From a marine gamma proteobacterium HTCC2143 (lineage in GTDB: Bacteria; Pseudomonadota; Gammaproteobacteria; Pseudomonadales; Dasaniaceae), in the NCBI GenBank assembly GCA_000169075.1, contig AAVT01000001.1:571201-635200 (forward strand): a DNA stretch of 64,000 nt. The letters are read 5' to 3'. The notes below the pieces were generated by a model. That model ran no database searches. It had not been told where the DNA came from and saw nothing but the letters and a program-made list of their open reading frames with translations. Shown here one piece after another: positions 34,116 to 42,710 of the stretch (its first letter is position 1; every line of letters starts with the position of its first letter). The translations under genes and the position numbers were made by a program.

Positions 34116-36074
34116 ATGGACTTTTTTAGCGAGCAAGATCAAGCTCGCCGCAGCACAAAGTTATTGGTCGCGTTGTTTTCTATTGCCGTCATTGTCCTTA
34201 TTGCTATTACTAATTTTTTGGTGGCAATGACGTTGTGGCTAGTCAACGAGCAGATAGCTGGCAATTACCAAGCTTATCAGGGTGCTCTTGACACATTGGT
34301 CTACCAAGAAACCCTTGGTTTAACTGACTATATTTCTCTGCAACGATTTTCTCTTATCGCCCTCGCCGTCACGGGTGTCATAGCTTGCGCCGTGCTTTTC
34401 AAGTGGATTCAACTTTCTGGGGGCGGCAAGCGTGTTGCTGAGCAGCTCGGAGGCAAGCGTATTCATCCCAATACTAGCGACGATAATGAACAACGTATTG
34501 TTAATGTCGTTGAAGAGATGGCACTAGCCTCTGGCATGCCCGTACCCTCAGTGTATCTGTTAGACAAAGAAATTGGTATCAACGCGTTTGCAGCAGGATC
34601 AACGCCTGCTGACGCCGTGATCGGAGTCACTAAGGGATGCCTAGAACAATTCAATCGTGAGCAGCTGCAGGGCGTGGTCGCTCATGAATTCAGCCATATT
34701 TTGAATGGTGATATGCGCCTGAATATTCGTCTGGTTGCGATATTGCACGGTATTTTATTTATCGGTTTGATCGGGGAACTGCTGTTACGGGGCAGCGCGG
34801 TTCGATCTTATCGATCAAATAGAAATTCTAAAAATACGCAAATAGCTGTTCTTGGTGTTGCCTTTTTAGTCATCGGCGGGCTAGGTCGGTTTTTCGGTAA
34901 TTGGATTAAATCTGCAGTCAGTCGTCAGCGGGAATATTTGGCAGATGCCTCCGCTGTGCAGTTTACCCGTAACCCGCAGGGAATTTCCGATGCCTTAAAG
35001 ATTATTGGTGGCTACGGACCCTCGGCCACCGTGCAATCAACAAGTGCTGCAGAAATGAGCCATCTTTTCTTCGGCCAGGCGGTTAATCATATTAACGGTC
35101 TGTTTTCTACCCACCCACCATTGGCAAGTCGGATTAAGCGGATCGAACCTAATTGGGACGGCAATTTTATTGTCCGGGAACCCAGAAAGGCCGTTCATGA
35201 AGCGACCCATTCAGCTAAAGAGACCCTATTTAATAGTCATCACAGCCCTCTAAACCCGGTGGTAGGGGCCGCGATCCTAACAGCGGAGACCCTAGCTAAC
35301 GGTACTCATCATACTGTTGAACAAGTGCCTGGAGGCCTTTCTCTCTCGTTAAGTCAACATGTTCATGAACCCTTTAGCGCAATTGCTATCATTTTTAATA
35401 TGTTCTTGAGTGAGGACGTGGACATTCGGGAAAAACAGTTTGGGTTTATTCAGCAATCCAAGTTTGCCGGAATTATCCTGCAAATCCAGCAGCTTGAAAA
35501 AAATATCGACATACTGGATAACGTAAAGCGACTAACACTGATCGAGCTAACTGTGCCGGCGCTAAAGTGTATGTCAAAGGGGCAGTATTCGATATTCTAC
35601 AAAACTTTATTGTTGCTGATTCGTGCCGATAAGAAATTTGAACTATTTGAATGGTGCCTTTATCAAGTACTTCGGCACTACCTCGATCCAGAATTTGGCA
35701 AGACGAAACTCAGTCGGTCGGTTCACAAAAAAGTAAACGCGGTGGAGAAAGAATTTCAACTGGTTCTTTCATTATTAGCACACTATGGGGTCAATAAGTT
35801 AGACGAAAAACAGCGGGCATTTAATCGCGGCGCTTATGCTGCCGGATTTTACACCCTCGCGTTATTAGAAGAACAACAGTTTTCTATCGATAGCTTCGTC
35901 GATGCTGTTAACCAACTAGCCAATTGTTACCCGCTGTTAAAGCCAAAGCTACTCAAAGCGCTGCGGGATTGTGCCACTCATGACAACGCGGTGAACGCCG
36001 AGGAACTTGAAATTTTATCGGCGGTAGCCGCCGTTATGGATTCGCCTGTGCCGCTGATTGGAGATCTAAAATAG
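34116..36074 (+). CDS. M48 family metalloprotease (HtpX-like) with long C-terminal domain
   Basis: 652 residues. Two membrane helices at about 18-42 and 70-92 precede the zinc-protease domain with HEFSHILNGD (His-Glu-x-x-His at about 190), preceded by NAFAAGSTPADAVIGVTKGC; two more hydrophobic segments follow, and the third ligand region is REYLADASAVQFTRNP. The catalytic part ends near residue 350. A further 300 residues form a helical, soluble domain (DKKFELFEWCLYQVLRHYL, then a C-terminal TerB-like helical part). The pair lemA-M48 is common in proteobacteria. Role is probably membrane protein quality control. Confidence 0.93.
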   Translation: MDFFSEQDQARRSTKLLVALFSIAVIVLIAITNFLVAMTLWLVNEQIAGNYQAYQGALDTLVYQETLGLTDYISLQRFSLIALAVTGVIACAVLFKWIQLSGGGKRVAEQLGGKRIHPNTSDDNEQRIVNVVEEMALASGMPVPSVYLLDKEIGINAFAAGSTPADAVIGVTKGCLEQFNREQLQGVVAHEFSHILNGDMRLNIRLVAILHGILFIGLIGELLLRGSAVRSYRSNRNSKNTQIAVLGVAFLVIGGLGRFFGNWIKSAVSRQREYLADASAVQFTRNPQGISDALKIIGGYGPSATVQSTSAAEMSHLFFGQAVNHINGLFSTHPPLASRIKRIEPNWDGNFIVREPRKAVHEATHSAKETLFNSHHSPLNPVVGAAILTAETLANGTHHTVEQVPGGLSLSLSQHVHEPFSAIAIIFNMFLSEDVDIREKQFGFIQQSKFAGIILQIQQLEKNIDILDNVKRLTLIELTVPALKCMSKGQYSIFYKTLLLLIRADKKFELFEWCLYQVLRHYLDPEFGKTKLSRSVHKKVNAVEKEFQLVLSLLAHYGVNKLDEKQRAFNRGAYAAGFYTLALLEEQQFSIDSFVDAVNQLANCYPLLKPKLLKALRDCATHDNAVNAEELEILSAVAAVMDSPVPLIGDLK

Positions 36075-36107
36075 CCTACCTGTTTGTAGTAGCTGTCATC
36101 AGCCAAG

Positions 36108-36986
36108 CTATTGCTCACGACAAAGAGCCAGCCATCGCTTAATCGCCGCACTGCGAAATTTGTCTTTACGTAAGATGAAATAGAAGGCCCGATGCAAATC
36201 CCGATGTGGTACCGGCAGCGGTACTAAGTCACCACGCTCAAAAGCTTTTTCAAGTGAAATTCGCGATAGACATGAAATTCCCAGACCCGATTCTACCGCG
36301 CGCTTAATGGCCTCGGTATGTTGCAGTTCCAGTTTTACCCACAGGCTTGATAATAAGCCGTGCATCGCTCGATCGAAACCCTGACGTGTGCCTGACCCCG
36401 TTTCCCGGAGTATCCATTCCGCAGCCAATAAGTCTGCATCAGCAAGACTTTGCTTAGCAGCATAGGGGTGATTGGGAGAGCAAAAAACCACAAGCTCATC
36501 ATTGCGCCAGTGACTAACATCCAGATCCGAATTAACCAACTCTCCTTCCACTAAACCTACATCCAGATCAAAATTGAGCACCTGCATGGCGATGCTGGCA
36601 GTATTGGCGACCACCATATTGACCTTAGCGCCCGGACTTTGTCGCATAAATTCGGCCACCAGATCGACGGCCAAATAATTTCCAATAGTCAGGGTGGCAC
36701 CGAGGTTTAGGTCACCGATACTCTGAGGATTGATCATTTCCATTTCCAGCTCCCGTGCCTGTTCCATCAGCGCCTCTGCTTTTTGCCTTAGGTTTCTGCC
36801 TTGATCATTGACGCGTAATCGTTTGCCAATACGGTCGAACAATTGGAAGTTAAACTGTTGCTCGAGATCTTTGAGAGCGCCGCTGGCAGCTGATTGAGAC
36901 ATCGCTAGACTGTCTGCGGCTTTAGTGACGTTTTCAAAATGAGCCGTTGCTAAAAAAACTTCTAACTGTCGTAGTGTGTATCGCAT
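36108..36986 (-). CDS. LysR-family regulator, FinR/YeiE-like
   Basis: 292 residues. The winged HTH is at the N-terminus (MRYTLRQLEVFLATAHFENV; SLAMSQSAASGALKDLEQ), followed by a periplasmic-binding-like effector domain (GDLNLGATLTIGNYLA; GLGISCLSRISLEKAF). The first bases overlap the promoter region of fpr on the other strand: the two genes are divergent, about 135 bases apart. In Pseudomonas the LysR protein FinR is divergent from fpr and activates it under superoxide stress, so this is likely the same unit. Naming as FinR is by context and similarity. Confidence 0.88.
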   Translation of the reverse strand: MRYTLRQLEVFLATAHFENVTKAADSLAMSQSAASGALKDLEQQFNFQLFDRIGKRLRVNDQGRNLRQKAEALMEQARELEMEMINPQSIGDLNLGATLTIGNYLAVDLVAEFMRQSPGAKVNMVVANTASIAMQVLNFDLDVGLVEGELVNSDLDVSHWRNDELVVFCSPNHPYAAKQSLADADLLAAEWILRETGSGTRQGFDRAMHGLLSSLWVKLELQHTEAIKRAVESGLGISCLSRISLEKAFERGDLVPLPVPHRDLHRAFYFILRKDKFRSAAIKRWLALCREQ

Positions 36987-37120
36987 ATAAACCCTGTGGA
37001 GGAAAATACCCTCATCAACCGGAAAAACCGATTAACTATATAAGAATAACCCGTTTTACAAATATTACTATATTTTATACTCTCCTTGCCATTACCAAAT
37101 ACAAAGACAACGAGGCAGCC

Positions 37121-37906
37121 ATGAGTAATTTACTAACCGAACAGGTCACCGACGTAAAACACTGGACAGATACCTTGTTTAGCTTCAAAACCACGCGAAA
37201 TTCCAGCTTTCGTTTTAAAAATGGTCATTTCACGATGATCGGACTGGAGCAGGAAGGGCGTCCGTTGATGCGCGCCTACAGTATTGCCAGCGCAAACTAT
37301 GAAGAGGAACTGGAGTTCTTTAGTATCAAAGTCGCAGATGGGCCGCTAACATCGCGGCTGCAAAATATCAGACTAGGGGATGAAATTTTAATCAGTAGCA
37401 AACCGACGGGAACCTTGGTGCTCGATAATTTGCTCACTGGGAACAATTTGTACCTGATCAGCACTGGCACTGGACTCGCGCCATTTATGAGCATTATCAA
37501 GGACCCGGAAACCTATGAGCAATATGACAAAGTAATTCTCACTCACGGTTGTCGCTTCCGGGACGAATTAGCTTATCGGGATACAATTCACCACACGCTA
37601 CCAAACAATGAATATTTCGGTGACCAAATCAGTGCAAAACTTATTTACTACCCCACCGTTACTCGCGAAAACAACGACGACGTTCAGGGCATTAATCAAG
37701 GGAGAATCACCGAACTGTTAGCTAGTGGTAAATTAAGCAAAGATATTGGCCTGCCACCGATTGATCCCGAGGTAGATCGTTTTATGATTTGCGGGAGCCC
37801 TAGTATGCTCAAGGACACCTGCAACATTTTGAATGACCGTGGATTTAGTGAAGCACGCCACGGCAATGCAGGGCATTATGTTATTGAAAGGGCATTTGTT
37901 GAGTAG
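37121..37906 (+). CDS. fpr: Ferredoxin--NADP+ reductase
   Basis: 261 residues. The FAD domain has RAYSIASANYEEELEFFSI (flavin-binding RxYS), followed by GPLTSRL; the NADP domain has LISTGTGLAPFMSI, LTHGCRFRDEL and MICGSPSML; the chain ends in the FVE of bacterial Fpr. It exchanges electrons between NADPH and ferredoxin or flavodoxin, used in oxidative-stress repair and iron-sulfur metabolism. ATG 37121 has GAGG six bases upstream; the longer open frame to 36947 runs through the divergent regulator. Could also serve as a reductase for the P450 at 3786 through a ferredoxin encoded elsewhere (speculative). Confidence 0.96.
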   Translation: MSNLLTEQVTDVKHWTDTLFSFKTTRNSSFRFKNGHFTMIGLEQEGRPLMRAYSIASANYEEELEFFSIKVADGPLTSRLQNIRLGDEILISSKPTGTLVLDNLLTGNNLYLISTGTGLAPFMSIIKDPETYEQYDKVILTHGCRFRDELAYRDTIHHTLPNNEYFGDQISAKLIYYPTVTRENNDDVQGINQGRITELLASGKLSKDIGLPPIDPEVDRFMICGSPSMLKDTCNILNDRGFSEARHGNAGHYVIERAFVE

Positions 37907-37925
37907 TGTATCGATGGGGCAGAAG

Positions 37926-38330
37926 TTAACTATCCAGCCAGACACCTTCCGCCCATTGCCATACGTCTGCCCAAGGCTCCTCATCACTGGCCTCACCATC
38001 TTTCCAGTAGACGACTTCACCCACTTCGTCTGCACAATAGTAGCCGCCCTGATATTCACAAACCGGTATCAATTCCCGGGAGACACCAAGAGACCATGCC
38101 ATTGCCGCAACCTCGGGCAAATAAGTATGCGAGTTAACATCGGCAACGGTTACTGGCTCAATAGACCCGCAAACCACATCGCTTACCCGTAGTAAAAACT
38201 GGCGAAACTCCGGGTCCAAAGATAATAGAATTTGTTCTTCAGCGTCAATAATGTCGTCCATATCCGGCAACTCCAACGGAACCGGCACAGGCTCGTTACA
38301 TCGCCTTAGTTCTTCGACTATACGGTCCAT
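37926..38330 (-). CDS. SMI1/KNR4-like (SUKH) protein
   Basis: 134 residues. The C-terminal part LIPVCEYQGGYYCADEVGEV, then VYWKDGEASDEEPWADVWQW, resembles SMI1/KNR4 domains (SUKH superfamily), where members often neutralise polymorphic toxins. No toxin gene is next to it, and the fpr-convergent position is not an immunity locus, so a toxin link is not supported. Acidic and soluble. GTGAG lies upstream of the ATG. Confidence 0.66.
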   Translation of the reverse strand: MDRIVEELRRCNEPVPVPLELPDMDDIIDAEEQILLSLDPEFRQFLLRVSDVVCGSIEPVTVADVNSHTYLPEVAAMAWSLGVSRELIPVCEYQGGYYCADEVGEVVYWKDGEASDEEPWADVWQWAEGVWLDS

Positions 38331-38609
38331 AAGTTGCGTCTCACCATCATTGTCATTCGTAAGACAGTATAAACCTGATCAGGTCGAATCCGCCGAACTT
38401 TTTATATTTTACTCTAGGAAAAACCGCAGGTTGAAGCATTACCGAATTCTCGACCACTGAAGGGGGTAATAAAAATACCTTAATAAATGATGCACAGATA
38501 AACCCAATGTTTAGCAGCCGCCAGGCTGTCTCTAATTAATTGATCAAAGTAGCCCAGTCGTTATCCCGGAATGAAGCGGCAGAAGTTTAGGACGTATTAA
38601 CCTTCAAGA

Positions 38610-39518
38610 TTATGTTTTTGAATAGAACTGCTGAATACTGGAAAAATCTTTGTCTCCTTTGTCTTCGCCGGAAGAGTGTTTATGCAAATTAAACAGATTT
38701 CTGGCGGCTGCTCCCATAGGCACTGAAGACTGACTATTCAAGGATGCTTCCATTGCCAAACCCAAATCTTTCAACATAAGATTGACCAAAAATCCGCCTT
38801 CATAATTATTACTTGACGGCACTCCCTCCATAACACCCGGCATGGGATTGTACTTTTCTAATGACCAGTTACAACCAGAGCTTTTCAACATAATTTCTGA
38901 CAGAACGGCCGGATCAAGACCATTATCTACCCCTAGTTGTAATGCCTCAGCGGTGCCTGCCATATGCACTGCAAGCAGCATGTTGTTACAAATTTTAGCT
39001 GCCTGACCTGCACCTACATCTCCTGCACGGAAAATATTACTGCCCATTGCGGTCAGTACTAATTTCGCCTCTTCAAAGTCGTCCTCAGCGCCACCAACCA
39101 TAAATGCCAAGGTGCCCGCCGCCGCCGCCGCAACACCACCGGATACCGGCGCGTCCACGAAGCGAAGTGATTTTTCTGAGGCTGCAACGCCAACAGCGCG
39201 AGCATTTGTAGGGGCAATCGTTGAGCAATCCAAAATTAAAGCAGTATTGGGAATAGCATCCAGCAACCCCGGAGTTTTTCCATCGCCAATATAAACTGAC
39301 TCAACAATACTCCCGTTGGGCAACATCGTTACCACAAAATCTACCTCGGCAACGGCTGCTATGGCTGAAGATACAACGTTACAGCCATTTTCTTTTGCCT
39401 GAGCCGTGGCAGTTTCTGACAAATCAAACGCATTAACTTCAAAACCCCCCTTTACTAGGTTAGCAGCCATACCGCCGCCCATATTTCCCAAACCTACAAA
39501 CGCTACCCGCTTAGCCAT
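38610..39518 (-). CDS. mmsB: 3-hydroxyisobutyrate dehydrogenase
   Basis: 302 residues. Rossmann N-terminus FVGLGNMGGGMAANLVKGG, the DAPVSGGVAAAAAGTLAFMV substrate loop, and GAGQAAKICNNMLLAVH with the catalytic Lys are all present. It oxidises 3-hydroxyisobutyrate to methylmalonate semialdehyde with NAD, late in valine breakdown. It is the last gene of a five-gene operon on the minus strand: aldehyde dehydrogenase, acyl-CoA dehydrogenase, enoyl-CoA hydratase, 3-hydroxyisobutyryl-CoA hydrolase, mmsB. GAGAGGA precedes the ATG. Confidence 0.95.
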   Translation of the reverse strand: MAKRVAFVGLGNMGGGMAANLVKGGFEVNAFDLSETATAQAKENGCNVVSSAIAAVAEVDFVVTMLPNGSIVESVYIGDGKTPGLLDAIPNTALILDCSTIAPTNARAVGVAASEKSLRFVDAPVSGGVAAAAAGTLAFMVGGAEDDFEEAKLVLTAMGSNIFRAGDVGAGQAAKICNNMLLAVHMAGTAEALQLGVDNGLDPAVLSEIMLKSSGCNWSLEKYNPMPGVMEGVPSSNNYEGGFLVNLMLKDLGLAMEASLNSQSSVPMGAAARNLFNLHKHSSGEDKGDKDFSSIQQFYSKT

Positions 39519-39535
39519 ACTCGTTCCTCTCTTTT

Positions 39536-40648
39536 TTATAAATCAGCCAAGGGGTTTTGTGGCCAAGGCGCTTGAAAAAACGCAGCAACCGCGTCTTCAC
39601 TGACTGAATCTAAATCGGCAATTTGCCAATTAGGTGATTGATCCTTATCGATTAACAACGCCCTGACGCCTTCGGCAAACTCTGGATGTCGCATGATATT
39701 GGTGCCTAATGACAGCTCACTCTGAAAGATATCTTTGAGTGGCAAGCCTTTAGCGAGATTCAGTTGTCTAAAAATCCACTTGATTGCCAGTGGTGAACCG
39801 CCAGCCAATCCTACCTTCGCTTTCGAAAGCCATTTATCATCAGTTGTTAACGCGGCAATGCGATCAGCGATGACAACCACGTCATCACCCTCACAGAGAT
39901 AATCAATTTGGGTCTGATGATTTTCAAGATTACCTGCCGGCATTTTCTCAACAGCACTGTCTCCCAACTCCTGGATAGCACGACTAATCAAACGATCATC
40001 CTCCAGCCTGTCGCCGCTCCAAGACAGTTGCAGCAGTGTTTCGCACAGCCGGTCATACTGTTCATGGTTAAGACAATAATCAGCCAGTCCAGCGTAAACG
40101 CTATCTACTGCATTAATCGAGGCCGCGGTCAACGCGAGGAAGCGCCCGCAGTAGCCCGGCATTTTATTAAGGAAATAACTGCCACCGACATCAGGAAACA
40201 AGGCGATGGTCACTTCAGGCATAGCGATGCGGGTCTTCTCAGTGACGATACGGTGCTTGCAAGCGGCCAAAATACCAAGTCCACCTCCCATAACAATGCC
40301 ATGACCCCAGACAATTGTCGGTTTACAGTAGGTATGCAGTAAATAATCTAGGCGGTACTCTCGCTCAAAGAATGTCTCAGCATATTCACAGGGACCACCC
40401 GGCTGGCTGACGGACGATTGGTGTAAAGCCTGAACATCACCGCCGGCACAAAGCGCTTTCTCGCCCGCACCTCGAATAAAAATAGCAACAACAGACTCGT
40501 CTGACTGCCAAACAGCCAGCTGATCTAATAACAAATCAACCATTTCCAATGTGAGTGAATTTAGAGTTCCCTCAACATTCAAAATGGCCTGCCCCACAAA
40601 CTTACCGTTAGTGGTCGCTAGATTCTCAAACAACACCGAATGAGCCAT
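39536..40648 (-). CDS. 3-hydroxyisobutyryl-CoA hydrolase
   Basis: 370 residues of the crotonase fold. CAGGDVQALHQ forms the oxyanion hole; GIVMGGGLGILAACKHRIVT, AMPEVTIALFPDVGGSYFLN (Glu and Asp) carry the residues that separate this hydrolase (HIBCH) from simple hydratases. It frees 3-hydroxyisobutyrate from its CoA ester so that toxic methacrylyl-CoA does not accumulate. The ATG overlaps the stop of the hydratase gene (TAATG), with GGAAAA upstream, so the two are coupled; an in-frame start at 40663 inside the hydratase is less likely. Confidence 0.93.
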   Translation of the reverse strand: MAHSVLFENLATTNGKFVGQAILNVEGTLNSLTLEMVDLLLDQLAVWQSDESVVAIFIRGAGEKALCAGGDVQALHQSSVSQPGGPCEYAETFFEREYRLDYLLHTYCKPTIVWGHGIVMGGGLGILAACKHRIVTEKTRIAMPEVTIALFPDVGGSYFLNKMPGYCGRFLALTAASINAVDSVYAGLADYCLNHEQYDRLCETLLQLSWSGDRLEDDRLISRAIQELGDSAVEKMPAGNLENHQTQIDYLCEGDDVVVIADRIAALTTDDKWLSKAKVGLAGGSPLAIKWIFRQLNLAKGLPLKDIFQSELSLGTNIMRHPEFAEGVRALLIDKDQSPNWQIADLDSVSEDAVAAFFQAPWPQNPLADL

Positions 40649-41424
40649 TAGCAGTTTTTCCAATCGGCTTTGCGTTTTTCAATGAACGCGGAAACACCTT
40701 CCTTTTGATCTTGACTGTCCCAAAGCTTTACAAATTGTTCGCGCTCTTTACTGAACGCTGAGTTGATATCACCACCTCTCGCTTCCATGATTAAACTTTT
40801 GCAATAACGAACGGATGTAGGCGACTGGCTTTCCACTTTAGCCGCTAGTTCTAGCGCTTTTTCTAAAACAGTTCCCGTTGCGACTACTTCACTTACTAAA
40901 CCAATTTTTTCTGCTTGTGGAGCTTTTATTCTTTCGCCTAACAACATCATTCGCTTAGCCCAAGCTTCACCTACCAACCAAGACAACTGCTGGGAGCCCA
41001 ATCCACACGGCAGTAACCCAACCGCAGCTTCCGGAAGTGCCATTTGCGCCTGCTCTTCGCAAATTCGAACATCGCAGGATAATGCAACCTCCAACCCGCC
41101 ACCCATGGCAAAACCTGTAATGCCGGCAATAGAAACACCTTGATAATTCGTCAACGCTTCAAAAGCTTCGCCAAAAGCCAGAGAAAATTCAAAGGATTGA
41201 GCTTTATCGTCGTGATTAAATCGATTGAGATCGGCCCCGGCGCAAAAAAACTTTTCGCTGTCACTAGTTACAATCAAAGAATAGTTTTCTTTGTCTTCAT
41301 TCAACTCACCGATGATATGTTTTAGCAAACGTAAGCTTTCTGGTGTCCAGGTATTAGCCGGGGGGTTATTCATGGTTAATATAGCGACATGGCCACGTTT
41401 TTCGAGTTTTAACAAATCACTCAT
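40648..41424 (-). CDS. Enoyl-CoA hydratase (methacrylyl-CoA hydratase of the valine pathway)
   Basis: 258 residues. Crotonase signatures: CAGADLNRFNHDD, GFAMGGGLEVALSCDVRICE and MALPEAAVGLLPCGLGS supply the two catalytic Glu. The context fixes the likely substrate as methacrylyl-CoA, which gives 3-hydroxyisobutyryl-CoA for the next gene product. Overlaps the hydrolase gene by one base. Confidence 0.93.
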   Translation of the reverse strand: MSDLLKLEKRGHVAILTMNNPPANTWTPESLRLLKHIIGELNEDKENYSLIVTSDSEKFFCAGADLNRFNHDDKAQSFEFSLAFGEAFEALTNYQGVSIAGITGFAMGGGLEVALSCDVRICEEQAQMALPEAAVGLLPCGLGSQQLSWLVGEAWAKRMMLLGERIKAPQAEKIGLVSEVVATGTVLEKALELAAKVESQSPTSVRYCKSLIMEARGGDINSAFSKEREQFVKLWDSQDQKEGVSAFIEKRKADWKNC

Positions 41425-41496
41425 TATTCTGTCTCACTTGTTATTATCACTATCAATGTCAATGGAGGTCGTCAGCACTTTAATCTAGGGAGGTTG

Positions 41497-42663
41497 TCAT
41501 CTTAATGCTTCAGGAGCGCCGACTTCAAAAAGTCTCCGCGCAGTAATAACACGCATGATTTCATTAGTCCCCTCAAGGATTTGATGGACTCGCGCATCTC
41601 GCATAAACCGCTCAAGAGGATACTCTTTTAGATAACCATAGCCACCATGTAACTGCATGGCGTCATTACAAATATTAAAGCCTGCGTCCGTAGCAAAACG
41701 TTTTGCCATTGCGCAGTAGGTTGATTTATCAACATCATCTGCATCTAATTTACTAGCAGCCAATCTCACCATTTGCCGAGCGGCAATTAACTCCGTTAGC
41801 ATATCGGCCAATTTGAATTGTAATGCTTGAAATGCAGCCAGTGGTTTACCGAATTGCTGTCGTTCCAACATATATTTCTGACTGTGGTTGATACAAGCTT
41901 GAGCCGCGCCAATTGAGCAGGTGGCAATGTTAATTCGGCCGCCATCCAGGCCGCGCATGGCAATTTTAAAACCTTCTCCTTCCTGACCGAGAAGACTATC
42001 CTGATCGACAAGAACATTTTCAAAGCTAATAGCTCGAGTGGGTTGAGAATTCCAGCCCATTTTTGCCTCATTCTTGCCGTAATGAATACCGTCAAGTTGT
42101 GCAGGAATAGCAAACGCTGAGATGCCCGCGGAGCCCTCTTCTTGAGTACCCGTTCGTGCCATAACCACAAGCACATCAGTATCTCCCGCTCCACTGATAA
42201 ACATTTTACTACCATTGAGCAAATACTGTTGACCCTGCTTTTTTGCCGTACTACGCAAAGAACCTGCGTCACTGCCTGCCCCCGACTCGGTAAGGCAATA
42301 AGACGCCAGTTTTTTACCTTGAGTGAGATCACCGCACCACTGTTCTATGGTCGACTCCTTCCCCCATTGTGCAATCATCCATGTAGCCATATTATGAATC
42401 GATATGAACGCCGCGGTGGATGTGCACCCCGCTGCCAATTCTTCCAACACGATCGCCGAATCAAGACGGGTCAGATTCATTCCACCTGCGTGTTCCGGTG
42501 TATACAGCCCACAAAAACCCAATTCTCCGGCTTTCGCGTAAAACTCCTTAGAGAATATTTTGTTCTCATCCCAGTCGGCGGCATAGGGAGCCATTTGCTC
42601 CCTAGCAAAAGCACGGGCGGTATCTTGAAAGGCCTGCTGATCTTCATTGAGGGTAAAATCCAT
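41497..42663 (-). CDS. Acyl-CoA dehydrogenase (isobutyryl-CoA dehydrogenase likely)
   Basis: 388 residues. FAD and substrate motifs are YCLTESGAGSDAGSLRSTAK, GSKMFISGAGDTDV and QLHGGYGYLKEYPLERFMRD, and the catalytic Glu is in HQILEGTNEIMRV near the C-terminus. Short-branched-chain specificity is inferred from the operon, where it would make methacrylyl-CoA from isobutyryl-CoA and pass electrons to ETF. Position after the aldehyde dehydrogenase and before the hydratase follows the pathway. Confidence 0.94.
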   Translation of the reverse strand: MDFTLNEDQQAFQDTARAFAREQMAPYAADWDENKIFSKEFYAKAGELGFCGLYTPEHAGGMNLTRLDSAIVLEELAAGCTSTAAFISIHNMATWMIAQWGKESTIEQWCGDLTQGKKLASYCLTESGAGSDAGSLRSTAKKQGQQYLLNGSKMFISGAGDTDVLVVMARTGTQEEGSAGISAFAIPAQLDGIHYGKNEAKMGWNSQPTRAISFENVLVDQDSLLGQEGEGFKIAMRGLDGGRINIATCSIGAAQACINHSQKYMLERQQFGKPLAAFQALQFKLADMLTELIAARQMVRLAASKLDADDVDKSTYCAMAKRFATDAGFNICNDAMQLHGGYGYLKEYPLERFMRDARVHQILEGTNEIMRVITARRLFEVGAPEALR

Positions 42664-42710
42664 AAAATATGCCTATGCTAACAATCTAATTCTCTTCAGT
42701 GTTAACGCTA

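Noticed and set aside
37926..38330. Toxin-immunity locus based on the SMI1/KNR4-like protein
   Set aside because: No toxin, secretion or polymorphic-repeat gene is near; single SUKH-like proteins are common.
41796..42681. Long ORFs in other frames of the acyl-CoA dehydrogenase
   Set aside because: They lie within a gene with a clear family match and have no start signals or motifs.
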